Assembly (NCBI RefSeq): GCF_014645835.1
Contig: NZ_BMMM01000032.1
Location: 32,936 to 94,567, forward strand
Direction of reading: 5' to 3'
DNA from: Streptomyces albiflavescens
GTDB lineage: Bacteria > Actinomycetota > Actinomycetes > Streptomycetales > Streptomycetaceae
DNA: 61,632 bases
Shown: positions 27,101 through 35,628 of the stretch, piece by piece
Position numbering within the stretch: position 1 is the first letter of the stretch
Layout: each line of letters starts with the position of its first letter
Position numbers and translations under genes: made by a program
Notes under the pieces: generated by a model
The model's input: only the letters and a program-made list of their open reading frames with translations
Database searches by the model: none
Told to the model about the DNA's origin: nothing

Positions 27101-28317
27101 TTGTCGCCTACGACACAGCGACGGGCATCGTCGGCTCGTACGACCACGGACAGACCTGGTCCACCCTCCGCACCGTGGACCATGCGGTCACCAGCCTGAA
27201 CGTCTCCGGGGGCAACGTGTTCCTCGGTACGACCGGTGAGAGCTGGCTCGGCCGGAACCACGGCCGCAGTTGGGCGCCGTTCCCCATGCCGATGCCCAAG
27301 AGCCTGCCGATCGACTACGACCGCTGGGCGGACGGATCGGTCACCCTGTCCGCTGACACGGCCGGCCTCTACCGGGCCTCCGCCAACGGCACCGGCTACC
27401 GGCGTATCGGCGTGCAGGGCGGGACGGTGTTCGACCTCGCGGTCGCCGGGAACACCCTCCTGGCCGGCACGGAGTACGGAGTTCAGCGGACCGAACTCCC
27501 CGTCAACCAGCCCGAGTGGGGCCCGTCGGGCAACGAGGGACGCACCGGGGAGCGGGTCAAAACGGTGACGGTGTCCCCCAAGAATCCCAAGGTGGTGTGG
27601 AAGGTCCGGTACTCCGACTGGATAGACACGAGCTTCATCAGCCGGAGCGACGACGGCGGCAGCACCTGGGAGGAGAAGACCACATTCGGAGGATTCCCGT
27701 CGGTGTTCACCATCGACCCCGCCGATCCGAACCGTGTACTCGTCGGCACCGACTCTGGGATCCAGGGAGCCGATGCCACCCTGTTGGCAACCACCAACAA
27801 CGGCACGACCTGGAAGACGCTCCTCCACAGCAAGCTCTCCTTCAACGCTGTGATCGGTGACCCGAACGACCCGCTCCGCCTGTGGCTGGGCAAGGCCGAC
27901 GGGCTGTACCGGTCGGACGACGGCGGGGCCACGGTCACCAAGGTCGCCGAGGGGTCTGTGTCTACGCTCGAACTCGACGGGACCCGGCTGATCGTCGGAG
28001 GTGACGGCGTCCGGGTGAGCACCGACGGCGGTCAGACCTTCCGGACCGCGGACACCGGAGGTCTCCCGACGCGTGTCTCGGACGTGCTCCGCGTTGGCGA
28101 CACGCTCTACGCGGCCACGACACGGTACTCGTCGAACGCCCTCCCCAAGGGAGGCCGTGGCGTCCTGCGCAGTACCGACAACGGCTTGACCTGGGTCAAC
28201 ATCTCGACGGGGCTGCAGAATCTGGACGCCACGAAGCTCGCGGCGAGCCCTGACGGTGCCTACCTGTACGTCGGCACCATCCAAGGAGGGGTGCACCGCC
28301 TGAAGCTCCAGCACTGA
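24124..28317 (+). CDS. Secreted subtilisin-like (S8) protease with BNR propeller
   Basis: A signal peptide (MAISSRRSLNVGLAAVVVGG to about residue 31) and an I9-like propeptide precede the S8 domain. The triad is Asp172 (VLDTGVDYTHPDLG), His211 (HGTHVAGIIAG) and Ser537 (SGTSMASPHVAGA); a PA-like insert sits between His and Ser. A sandwich region follows, then about ten Asp-box/BNR repeats (TTDDGATWT, STDKGDTWT, SDDGGSTWE, TNNGTTWKT) forming a propeller to the C-terminus. At 1397 residues it is long for the family. It is probably an exported, cell-associated or free protease with a binding propeller. Confidence 0.93.
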   Translation: MAISSRRSLNVGLAAVVVGGLLSWVPSAEGSVLPAPGRRVIVKLSGDAAIPAVRGGRVRAADAADAADVAAERRSVASRQKDFLGKVKQAGLHPGSVRNFNLLVNAVRMTVPAGEVVRLSALPGVTGVVPDIPVKARTDVSVPFIGAPEVWKHQDPTGKAVRGTGVTVAVLDTGVDYTHPDLGGGFGPGHKVVAGYDFVNGDDDPMDDHYHGTHVAGIIAGKAAEEGGITGVAPDASIVAYKVLNSAGQGYESDIIAGIEAAADPANPHRADVINMSLGGYGDGTEPLGLAATAATRAGVVVVAAAGNSGPGTGTVGTPAAADGVIAVGASTTNLVLPTAYLAGPHPELLQTVRERLSANAPAEPVTAQVVDAGSGSAEDWSRVGDVSGKIVLVRAVPSLELAREAEQRGALALLIGPVYDGGGGPLRVGAGKGVVAVTPSTFGTKASGDSGRMDKLVVLSMELAQYQELSTGVANGSVSVTIRGTDATDKIASFSSRGPSPRHQLKPDLVAPGVEIRSTVPKTLFPSGELRLSGTSMASPHVAGAAVLLRQLHPGLSPEEVKSALVGTAKPLSGPDVFTQGGGRLNVAAAADAAVTASPATLSFGLADLADQTIHSTKTFTLRNTGTRRLTANLTSDSAARVSPQQVDIAAGGTATVTVTIDMQQPAADTDVTGRLTVTPDSGPAITVPYLLIVQHLVVKATPDPSDGHSTVLVGTPVPMGTPPTVTVTPPHGKATTFTTVPDHGAWYRVAVTGRTAGAYKVSASGTALTGQRLSGSDAFEVTPEDSRASKWEPVGPNSESGQLTTTPGAPHQAVMTQFAKAAPWLTTDDGATWTQLNRLPIGPGYGTVVVDAKQPKRWWYAVNGAGNASTALTYQGKILRTEDSGRTWQTLDVPDSYVTAMVADEQTRTLIAVTDVGLLVSTDKGDTWTAYPTEVPDNVTDAAVSGDDLYLSTPKGIWVRSGVASGNLGASRQVYNSDGYIERLATDDSVVVAYDTATGIVGSYDHGQTWSTLRTVDHAVTSLNVSGGNVFLGTTGESWLGRNHGRSWAPFPMPMPKSLPIDYDRWADGSVTLSADTAGLYRASANGTGYRRIGVQGGTVFDLAVAGNTLLAGTEYGVQRTELPVNQPEWGPSGNEGRTGERVKTVTVSPKNPKVVWKVRYSDWIDTSFISRSDDGGSTWEEKTTFGGFPSVFTIDPADPNRVLVGTDSGIQGADATLLATTNNGTTWKTLLHSKLSFNAVIGDPNDPLRLWLGKADGLYRSDDGGATVTKVAEGSVSTLELDGTRLIVGGDGVRVSTDGGQTFRTADTGGLPTRVSDVLRVGDTLYAATTRYSSNALPKGGRGVLRSTDNGLTWVNISTGLQNLDATKLAASPDGAYLYVGTIQGGVHRLKLQH

Positions 28318-28331
28318 CCTACAGCCGCACC

Positions 28332-28360
28332 GGGGGGCGACTCGAAACGAGTCGCCCCCC
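28332..28360. terminator. 13-bp perfect hairpin after the subtilase
   Basis: Arms 28332-28344 and 28348-28360 around AAA, beginning 14 bp after the stop codon. Confidence 0.9.
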
Positions 28361-28376
28361 TCTGCCGCGGCGGCAC

Positions 28377-28631
28377 GTGGTGATCGTTCTGTACTCCATG
28401 CGGTGGCCGGAGGTGATCCGCCGCCCGGAGTCCCTCACTCCGAAGCACGTCGACCTTGATCAGGGAGAGATCGACCGGGCCCGCCGCGAGGAAAGCCGCG
28501 CCCAACTACGCTCCGTCTACGAGGCATTCAGCCGGTTCGGAGCCGACGGCTTCGCCGAGCGAGCGCTCGAGCAGGTTCACTGCCAAGGAGGCCGCCGACC
28601 TCGCGGAGCAGGTGTCGGCCGGGCACGTTAG
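28377..28631 (+). pseudogene. Uncertain fragment, possibly from a LuxR/LAL regulator
   Basis: The frame includes RAQLRSVYEAFSRFGADGFAERAL, which resembles the region just before the HTH of LAL regulators (compare SAALSTFEHLGARPWAERAE at 19310). Nothing else of such a gene remains. It could be coincidence. Confidence 0.3.
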
Positions 28632-28742
28632 CTACTTGCCCCTGAAGAAGTCGGGGCCCCTGGTGGGGTGACCTGCGCGGAGAGCTTCCAGCTCCGCCGG
28701 AACGATGCGGCGACGCTCCGCGTCGCCACATCCAGATTCGCT

Positions 28743-29495
28743 TCACCACCGGCGTGAACGCCGGTGCACTGCACCAGGTCTTCCACGGCGACCGCTTGGT
28801 TCTCGCCCGCCCCGCCGTGCGGGTTCGGCATCCGGGGCCGCGCGAGCTGGCCGCCGACGTCGCCGAGGAGGCCCGCTGCCCAGGTGAGGGGTGGCGGCGG
28901 GTGCCGGTGGCGCGGGTTCGGGCCGCCGGATGCGGCGGATGCCTAAGGCGGATCCGAGGAAGGACGCGGCGTCGGCCGCCATCGTCGTGGTGGGGCCCAG
29001 GACATTGATCAGGAGCCCGCCGACGGGCGGCCCGGCGCTGACGCTGATCCAGTTGGTGGTCTCGAACAGGCTGTTGGCACGAAGACGGTGCTCGGGCAGG
29101 ACGAGTGCCTTGAGGTGCGCGCCGCTCGCCGCGTCGAACGCGACCGCCGCGGCCGTCTGAAGGATGCCGACGGCACACAGATGGACGAAGGTGAGCACGC
29201 CGAAAGCCGCCGCGACCGGAACGCTCACCAGCACGGCACAGCGGACCAGATCAGCAGTGATCATGACGGGCCGCTTGTACCGGTGCTCAATACGGACACC
29301 GAGCGGAAGGGCGATCACGGCGCTGGCCACGGCGGACAGAGCGGTGAGCAGCGAGACCTGGAACGCCGAGGAATGCAGCACCAGGAGGGCGACCAGCGGC
29401 AATGCCCCCATGGCGACGGCGCTGCCCGCAGCACTGATTGCGTAGGCGCCCCACAACCGCCGAAAATCCTGCACGAGCGTGACCTGCCGTGCCAA
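28743..29495 (-). pseudogene. Truncated MFS transporter (N-terminal half)
   Basis: The start MARQVTLVQDFRRLWGAYAI and six membrane helices of an MFS_3/enterobactin-exporter-type permease are present. Motifs include HLKALVLPEHRLRANSLFET and the helix-6 end FLGSALGIRRIR. After about residue 210 the frame turns into Arg/Pro-rich sequence and the second six-helix bundle is absent. It is therefore unlikely to transport. Hairpins at 28747-28766 lie at the break. Confidence 0.8.
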
Positions 29496-29774
29496 TACAC
29501 CCTCCCCCTCTTATGAAGGAAGTCAGCATAGAGAGCTGTGGTCGGGCCCATGGAGGGGGTGTGGGGAGGCCCGATCGAAGGCCGCAGCAGTGTGATGCGC
29601 GGCTACCGCGAGGACGACGACGCGTTAAAGGAGAACGCGTCGCACGGCGTGCTGTAGGGCGAGCGGCGACATCCGCCCCTGTGCGGGCCGGCGGATGGAC
29701 CCTCCTGCTGCGCATGCCGGACCGCCCCGCCGCTCCTAGGCTGGCCTTCTCAGGGCACGTTGCGGAGGTTATGC

Positions 29775-29891
29775 ATGCCTCGAACCGTCTGGTCGGGCGC
29801 CATCAGCTTTGGCTTGGTGACTTCTCTGAACCACGGAGACAACCGCAGCAGAACCCTCCTGGGGCGGCTTAGCCTCCGCAAGGGCACCTGA
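29775..29891 (+). pseudogene. 5' relic of a Ku gene (NHEJ)
   Basis: The first 16 codons read MPRTVWSGAISFGLVT, the distinctive start of actinobacterial Ku, the DNA-end-binding protein of non-homologous end joining. Homology stops sharply at about 29822, and the frame ends at 29891 after unrelated residues. GGAGG at 29763-29767 is a leftover ribosome-binding site. The rest of ku and any ligD are not in the window. Confidence 0.8.
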
Positions 29892-29994
29892 GCGACTTGC
29901 GAGGAGCACCATGTTGGGCACCACAGGGCAACGATGATCCACTGGCTTGCTAGCGTGGCGCAGACTTTGCCCACTGTTTCTATCCGGGGGGATC

Positions 29995-30564
29995 ATGCGC
30001 CACATCATCAGAGCATCCGTGCTCGCAGCAGCCTGCTGCGTGAGTCTGATTGCCTGTTCCAACAGTGATGACAAGAGCAATCCGCAGCCAAGTCCACGCA
30101 CCGCGCTTAAGTTCGGGCAGACCGCCGAGACTGCGGGTGCCGACGGTAAGGGGACCGCCCAGATCACTCCAGACACCGTCGTCTACGTCGATAAGGCTGG
30201 CGCTGAAACCCCGGAGCATGGTCTCTTCGCTGTCGTCAGGTTCAAAGCCGGGAATCGGTCCAAGGCCCCGGTGACGACCACAGTCGGCAAGGGTGGTTTC
30301 CGGTGGAAGACACCTGACGGGAAGACCGTCAAGGCGGGGAACAGCGAGGGGGCGGGAAGGATCGCTCCCGTTGGATTCAGTGAGGGTGCTCCAGATGTCT
30401 CGCCGAGCACCTACCAGGTCGACTCTGTTGCGTTCGATATCACTGCCGCAGAGAAGGGTGGCACCCTCGTCTACGTCGACGGCGACGGCGTCGCATTCCG
30501 CTGGAAGGTCCCTTCCACGAGTTCAGGGTCCACTGCTGGTGCGCTGAAGTCCGCGTTGCAGTAG
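29995..30564 (+). CDS. Secreted lipoprotein, DUF4352-like
   Basis: A type-II signal with lipobox SLIAC (Cys21) follows MRHIIRASVLAAACCV, so the protein should be a lipid-anchored surface protein. The mature part is a single beta-rich domain (VVYVDKAGAETPEHGLFAVV, GFRWKTPDGKTVKAGN), like DUF4352/immunoglobulin-type lipoproteins of actinomycetes. CCGGGGGG precedes ATG 29995. Function unknown; no operon partner. Confidence 0.8.
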   Translation: MRHIIRASVLAAACCVSLIACSNSDDKSNPQPSPRTALKFGQTAETAGADGKGTAQITPDTVVYVDKAGAETPEHGLFAVVRFKAGNRSKAPVTTTVGKGGFRWKTPDGKTVKAGNSEGAGRIAPVGFSEGAPDVSPSTYQVDSVAFDITAAEKGGTLVYVDGDGVAFRWKVPSTSSGSTAGALKSALQ

Positions 30565-30579
30565 GGCTTCATCACTGAG

Positions 30580-30834
30580 GAGTCCTTGCGGAATGGGAAG
30601 GTCTCGGCAGAGTGGGGGCCCGAGGTTGACGGCACTGGGCTTGCGTGCGAGCTGCGCGAGCTTCTCCTCGGCGCCGGCGAGACTGACTCGCAGGCCCTCG
30701 ACTTCGCCCAGCCAGCCTTCGCCCTCAGCCTCGGCGATGCGGGCGATGAGGTTGTCGCGAATCTCCACCAGGCGGGGCCGCTGGGTGGGGTACGGGCGCA
30801 GGAGAGAGCAGCGGATACAGGCTTCTCTGCACAA
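30580..30834 (-). pseudogene. C-terminal relic of a site-specific integrase
   Basis: ACIRCSLLRPYPTQRPRLVE, IRDNLIARIAEAEGEGW and LGEVEGLRVSLAGAEEKLAQ match the C-terminal extension of Streptomyces tyrosine-integrase proteins. The catalytic core is missing and the frame overlaps the lipoprotein 3' end. It indicates that a mobile element once lay here. Confidence 0.7.
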
Positions 30835-30892
30835 CTCCGGAAGGTGCTGAGCGTCAGTGGTTTGCCACGTGCCGGCGTCCGGCCAGGTCGCG

Positions 30893-31675
30893 TCAAGCGT
30901 GGCCGAGGAGTTCCTCGCGCTGGGCCAGCGCCCACGCGCGCTCCTCCTCGATGTCCGGGATGAAGTTCTGCCGCAGGAATGCCGCCCAGGGGTCCGCGCC
31001 GAGCGGGCCCAGGCGCGCTATCCGCTCGGTCTCGTCGCATTGCAACCGCGCCAGCGCGTCCAGCACGTCGGCTGGGTCCGCGCCGTAGGCGTCGCAAAGC
31101 AGCCGCAGCCGTCGTGCCAACGGCGCGCCGCCTGCGCCGTAGCCGACCCTGCGCTGACGGTCGGGAAGCCGCAAAGGCACGCTGTACCAGGCCAGTTGTG
31201 CGAGGTCGTCCAACGCCTCACCGGGGATGGCCAGGTCCCAGTCAATGACGCCCACCAGGCGGTCGTCCGCCCAGACCGAGTTCCAGCTCGTCAGGTCACC
31301 GTGGCGCATGATCAGCCCGGGACGCCAACGGGCGTCTGGGTCGCACCAGACGGCCTGCGACGAGGGCCGGAAGTCGCGTACGGCATCGTGGTAGTCGCGC
31401 AGCCACCGCCCGAGCGCGGTGACGCCCCCGTCCGCGAGGAGCGCTCGTGGCCACGGGTACAGCCCGACTTCGCCGCGCAGCAGCGACACCACTTCGTGGC
31501 CGTCCACGGGACCGTCACCCAGGGCGCGCGGCACGCCAGCGAATCCCACCTGCTCCAGGTGGCGCAGTAGTTCCCGCACCGCGGGGGTCCACACGCGCCA
31601 GGGCCTGAGGATGGTCTCGCCCTCACGGCGCACCGTCGATAGGCCGCCGCGCATCGATTCATCGTCCTGGATCAT
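30893..31675 (-). CDS. Aminoglycoside phosphotransferase-family kinase
   Basis: The kinase-like catalytic loop HGDLTSWN and metal-binding IDWDLAIPGEALDDLAQLAW identify the APH family. Members phosphorylate antibiotics, choline, homoserine or sugars; the substrate is not predictable. The N-lobe lacks a strong ATP loop (VRREGETILRPW), as in several small APH-like proteins of Streptomyces. Length 260. ATG 31675 is used. Confidence 0.85.
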   Translation of the reverse strand: MIQDDESMRGGLSTVRREGETILRPWRVWTPAVRELLRHLEQVGFAGVPRALGDGPVDGHEVVSLLRGEVGLYPWPRALLADGGVTALGRWLRDYHDAVRDFRPSSQAVWCDPDARWRPGLIMRHGDLTSWNSVWADDRLVGVIDWDLAIPGEALDDLAQLAWYSVPLRLPDRQRRVGYGAGGAPLARRLRLLCDAYGADPADVLDALARLQCDETERIARLGPLGADPWAAFLRQNFIPDIEEERAWALAQREELLGHA

Positions 31676-31822
31676 GGTGGAATCCTAGTGAGTGGCGGAA
31701 TCCTGGGCCCGGGCGCGGTACCACTTCCGGCAGGCTCCAGGCGCGGGAACTGAGCCGGGTCGGGCGGTGCACGGTGCTTCCCTGAACTTGCCGGCTGCGT
31801 GGTGATCGAGTCAGGAAATTTC

Positions 31823-32236
31823 TCACTCGCGGTTGAGTTCGTGGTAGGCCCGAAAGTCGAAGAAGCGCAGGCCGTCGCTCAACGCTCCAGACCTGATGTC
31901 CTGCAAGGTCCAGGGGTGGCCGCAATAGTCGTCGGTCGCCACGCCTCCGTGCTCAAGCAAGAGCTCGACCAGTTGGTGAACCTCTATGGTGCCGTCGATT
32001 CGTCCGGAGATGTCAATCTGGACTGCCCAGGTGGGGCGATGCCCGAGGGCCGTTTCCAGGGCCGCCACGTCGTCGGGATCCCAGTCGGAGAAGAGGTAGC
32101 CGGTCTGCTCATCGTCGATCTCGATGTAGAGGTTGCCCTCCACAGTCCAGGGATCGCGCTGCTCGGGCAGATGTCTATCGAGCGACGCGACGGTCTCAGC
32201 ACGCTCACCTGCGGGGAACACGAACACACTGCGCAT
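31823..32236 (-). CDS. Hypothetical protein, acidic, single domain
   Basis: A 137-residue protein (MRSVFVFPAGERAETVASLD) rich in Asp/Glu, with YIEIDDEQTGYLFSDWDPDD and HQLVELLLEHGGVATDDYCG. Codon use is Streptomyces-like and the product is globular, so it is likely real. ATG 32236 is favoured over two upstream ATGs. No family was recognised; the shape recalls small immunity-like or SMI1-like proteins but this is not shown. Confidence 0.65.
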   Translation of the reverse strand: MRSVFVFPAGERAETVASLDRHLPEQRDPWTVEGNLYIEIDDEQTGYLFSDWDPDDVAALETALGHRPTWAVQIDISGRIDGTIEVHQLVELLLEHGGVATDDYCGHPWTLQDIRSGALSDGLRFFDFRAYHELNRE

Positions 32237-32388
32237 GGAGTGGATCGTAGGTGTGCAGCTCCTAAGCTTGTCGTTTAACGTCCAGCGCCGTATGTGGCTG
32301 ACACTTGGCATCGTTGGGAATCGTGAAATGCCTGGTCAAGGCCCTGGAAGCCCCTGGACGGCGCCCTTGCAGCGTGATCGAATAGGGG

Positions 32389-32946
32389 ATGACATCTTTC
32401 TGGACGGGCAAGCGGATATGCCTGCGCGGCATCGAGCCTGACGACTGGACAGCGTTCATGCGCTTTGCCGCCGATGAGGAGCAGTTGGGGGATCTGCTGC
32501 ATCCACCTCGTTCCGCCGAGGGCTACCGCGCCTGGGCGAGGGAGCAGGCCGCTGCCAAGTCTGATGGCGACTGCTTCCAGTTGGCAGTCGAAGCCGTCGA
32601 CACGGGAGAGATTGTCGGGACGGTCGGCACGCACCACGCAGACCCTCGTTCGGGTTGGTTCGACTATGGGGTCACGATTGGCGCCGACCACCGGCACAAG
32701 GGCTACGCGTCAGAAGCCGTGGTGGTGCTGCTGCGCTTCATGTTTGCCGAGCGGCGCTATCACAAGTGCCAAGCGCGGGTCTTTGCGCACAACGAGGCTT
32801 CACTGGCACTCCACCGCCGACTCGGTTTCGTTGAGGAAGGCCGCCTCCGGGATCACGTGTTCTTCGCTGGTCGGCATCACGATCTCGTCATGATGGGCAT
32901 GCTCGCTGAGGAGTTCACTCAACTGCACTCGATGAGCGGACCGTGA
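32389..32946 (+). CDS. GNAT-family N-acetyltransferase
   Basis: RimJ/RimL-type GNAT: ICLRGIEPDDWTAFMRF at the start, GVTIGADHRHKGYASEA at the acetyl-CoA loop, and a KCQARVFAHNEASLALHRRL helix with LGFVEEGRLRDHVFF. It transfers acetyl to an amine or protein N-terminus; the target is unknown. The 185-residue length is typical. It sits alone, next to the acidic hypothetical gene. Confidence 0.92.
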   Translation: MTSFWTGKRICLRGIEPDDWTAFMRFAADEEQLGDLLHPPRSAEGYRAWAREQAAAKSDGDCFQLAVEAVDTGEIVGTVGTHHADPRSGWFDYGVTIGADHRHKGYASEAVVVLLRFMFAERRYHKCQARVFAHNEASLALHRRLGFVEEGRLRDHVFFAGRHHDLVMMGMLAEEFTQLHSMSGP

Positions 32947-33080
32947 GCTGGTCACCTGCGGGCCGGTGTCGAACGCGGCTCGAACTTAATCGGCGTTTTC
33001 GCAGTTCAGCGGACGTGAGGACGGCCTTCGTCTGATCCTGTGCTCCGTCACAGAGTGGATCAGTGCGAAGGCCGTGTGTC

Positions 33081-33420
33081 GTGAGTTTGGTGCATCAGGG
33101 CGTCCTGCGGGATGCGTTCGCGGAAGTGTGCCGCTTCCGGTCGGATTTGTACGCGTGCCTGACCGCACGGGGCGACGCCCTGTTCGAGTTATGTGACGCG
33201 TTGCTGTGCACGGAGGGGCCGGTACGGACGCTGGTCGATCTTGCGCTCGCGCCCGAACACCGTCGCGGACACGGAGCTCTCTACGGCGGGCTCAACCAGG
33301 GCCACATTGACCTCGCACGGCTGCTCGAGCGCTGGCCGGGACGCCGCTGCCGAGGGCGGCGGACGGCTGGCTCGTACTGACCGTGGACGTCTCCCCGTGG
33401 CTGCGCTCGTTCCGCAGACC
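33081..33420 (+). pseudogene. N-terminal relic of an IS701-type transposase
   Basis: VLRDAFAEVCRFRSDLYACL, DALFELCDALLCTEGPVRTL and HRRGHGALYGGLNQGHIDLA match the start of Streptomyces IS701-family transposases. A frameshift follows; VDVSPWLRSF appears in another frame. The DDE core is absent. The relic ends at about 33420, just beyond the end of the SpoIIE phosphatase gene. Confidence 0.8.
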
Positions 33421-33453
33421 GGCCATCGGCTCCATCCGCCAGGGTCCGGGGCT

Positions 33454-35628
33454 TCACCCTTCACGGGGTTGGAGTGCCGGGTTCGAGGTCGCCTTGTGGG
33501 GTCCCGCTGCCTGGATGAGGAGCAGGGCGATGTCGTCCTGGTGTGGGGTTGGGGGGCAGTGGTTGATGAGGGTGTCGGCGAGGGCGTCGATGGTCTGGTC
33601 TGGTGCCTGTGCGAGGCAGGTGACGAGGTCGGCGGTGGCGTGGTCGATGTCGGTGCCGGGGGTTTCGATGAGTCCGTCGGTGTACAGGGCGAGGAGGGTG
33701 CCGGGTGGGAGCGGGATCTCGGTGGTGGGGTAGGTGGCGTCGGGGTCGATGCCCAGCAGCAGTCCGGGGGGTAGGTGGAGGATCTCGGTGTGGCCGTCGG
33801 GGTGGCGGATCAGGGGTGGGGGGTGTCCGGCGGTGGCGAGGTGGGCGCGGTGGTGTGCGAGGTCGAGGTGGGCGTACAGGCAGCTGGTGAACAGTCCGGG
33901 GTCGAGGTCGATGAGGAGGCGGTTGGTCCGGGCGAGGGCTTCGCCGGGGGGTGTTCCGGCGGTGGCGTGGGCGTGGACGGCGATGCGGACTTGGCCCATC
34001 AGGGCTGCGGCGGTGATGTTGTGGCCCTGGACGTCGCCGATCGCCGCGGCTGCGGATGCTTCGCCGTAGGGGATGAGGTCGTAGAAGTCGCCGCCGATGT
34101 CGATGCCGTGGCCGGCGGGCCGGTAGCGGGCGGCGGCGTTCAGACCTGGGATCGTGGGGAGGGTGTGGGGCAGCAGGCCGGTTTGCAGGGTGTGGGCGGT
34201 CTGGTGCTTGATGTCGTAGAGGCGGGCGCGGTCCAGGGCCTGGGCGATCAGTCCGGCCAGTGAGGCCAGGATGGCGCGTTCTGGCGCGGGGAAGGGGCGG
34301 GGTCGGTCGTAGCCGAGGATGAGCGTGCCGACGGTGCGGCCGGAGGCGATCAGGGGCAGGACCGCGCAGGCGGGCAGCTCGTCTTTGTGGACGGCTGGGG
34401 GGTAGGCGCGTTTGAGGTCGGCGAAGGTGGCGTAGAAGCCTGGGTCGCCCGTGAGCAGGGCCCGGACGGCGGGGGTGTCGGAGGCCAGGCGCTGGGAGTC
34501 GAAGATTTCGGTGAGTTCGGCGCTGAAGCCGCAGGTGCCGATGACGCGCAGGCGGCCTTCCTCCGCGGTCAACAGGGCGAGGGCTTGGGGGCCGAAGGCG
34601 GGGACGATCTGGTCGCAGGCCAACTGGACCACGTCGTCCGCCCCGACAGCCTGGGTGAGGCCGGCCGCCAGGTGGGTGAGGTGGTACAGGGCTGTCGCCC
34701 CGACCTCGGGTGCCGGTGGGGTGTGCTGCCACGGCGTGGTGGGCTTGGGGTGCTCGGCTGGGACCGGGGTGATCTGGATGCTGATGCCGCTGTCGTCGGG
34801 GTGGAGCTGGAAGAACAGCCACTGGTCCGGCGGGCGCAGGATGGTGAAGGAGGCGGGCCAGCGGCTGACCACCGCTGCCCGGTACCGGTCTTCGAAGAGG
34901 GGGTTGTGCAGCCATGGCAGGCTCTCCCAGGGGCGGCTGCCCAGCAGGGCGCCGACACCTGTGCCGAGCATGTCGCCGGCTGCGGTGTTGATGAAGGTGA
35001 CCCGCCCGTCCAGATCGAGTGCGCAGCAGCCCTGCGGCAGCCGTTCAGCGAACTCGAAGGCGGCTGGTGCCTCGCCCGACACCATGCGGCCGGAGCGCAA
35101 GGGGGCCAGCACCCGCGGCTGGTCGGTGGGCAGCAGCGGCTGCCCTTGGTCGGCAGCCTGTTGCAGGAGCACACCCTCGCTCTCGCAGCACGTGCCTAGC
35201 GCATCCCGTTCACGTGAGCTCAGCTGCGGCGGGTGCCAGATGGGCCACAGCAGTACCAGGCCACCCCACACGCTGGTGCCACAGGTGACCGGGGCCGCAG
35301 CCAGCATGAATTCGTACGGCAGCACGAGCGCGAGTTGGGGGTAGCGGCGTGCCACCTGCTCCTGGCTGCTCAGCCACACCATGCGCCGTTGTCGTACGGC
35401 ATCCGCCGCCGGGAGGGGGGCGCCTATCGTGACCCGCGCCCAGGGGGCTGCGATCTGCTGGGATACCCCGGATATCACCGTCAGCTGCAGCACCCGCTCA
35501 CCGGGCGGCAGCAGATACAGCAGGCCCACCGAGGCACCGGTGTCCCGCATGACGTCGGCCAGGGGAGCATCGAGCTGCTCCAGCCCGGAGCGGGGGGCGA
35601 AGTCGGCAAGCTGCTGCACGTCCCTCAT
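33454..35628 (-). CDS. GAF-PAS-GAF-SpoIIE protein phosphatase
   Basis: A 724-residue signalling phosphatase: GAF-like domain about 15-170, PAS about 190-300 (GCCALDLDGRVTFINTAAGD), second GAF about 310-470, and PP2C/SpoIIE about 490-715 with GIDIGGDFYDLI, AIGDVQGHNITAAALM, LATAGHPPPLI and QDDIALLLI. It probably dephosphorylates an anti-sigma-factor antagonist in response to a small ligand or redox signal. The start overlaps the upstream small gene by 4 bases (ATGA), so the two are translationally coupled. Confidence 0.93.
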   Translation of the reverse strand: MRDVQQLADFAPRSGLEQLDAPLADVMRDTGASVGLLYLLPPGERVLQLTVISGVSQQIAAPWARVTIGAPLPAADAVRQRRMVWLSSQEQVARRYPQLALVLPYEFMLAAAPVTCGTSVWGGLVLLWPIWHPPQLSSRERDALGTCCESEGVLLQQAADQGQPLLPTDQPRVLAPLRSGRMVSGEAPAAFEFAERLPQGCCALDLDGRVTFINTAAGDMLGTGVGALLGSRPWESLPWLHNPLFEDRYRAAVVSRWPASFTILRPPDQWLFFQLHPDDSGISIQITPVPAEHPKPTTPWQHTPPAPEVGATALYHLTHLAAGLTQAVGADDVVQLACDQIVPAFGPQALALLTAEEGRLRVIGTCGFSAELTEIFDSQRLASDTPAVRALLTGDPGFYATFADLKRAYPPAVHKDELPACAVLPLIASGRTVGTLILGYDRPRPFPAPERAILASLAGLIAQALDRARLYDIKHQTAHTLQTGLLPHTLPTIPGLNAAARYRPAGHGIDIGGDFYDLIPYGEASAAAAIGDVQGHNITAAALMGQVRIAVHAHATAGTPPGEALARTNRLLIDLDPGLFTSCLYAHLDLAHHRAHLATAGHPPPLIRHPDGHTEILHLPPGLLLGIDPDATYPTTEIPLPPGTLLALYTDGLIETPGTDIDHATADLVTCLAQAPDQTIDALADTLINHCPPTPHQDDIALLLIQAAGPHKATSNPALQPREG

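Noticed and set aside
25795..28314. 839-residue minus-strand frame opposite the subtilase
   Set aside because: Shadow of the S8 gene; no own motifs, and the sense strand has clear domains.
28640..28770. Hairpins and text resembling an IS605-type end after the truncated MFS gene
   Set aside because: No TnpB or TnpA motif is nearby and the hairpins are short; not enough to call an element.
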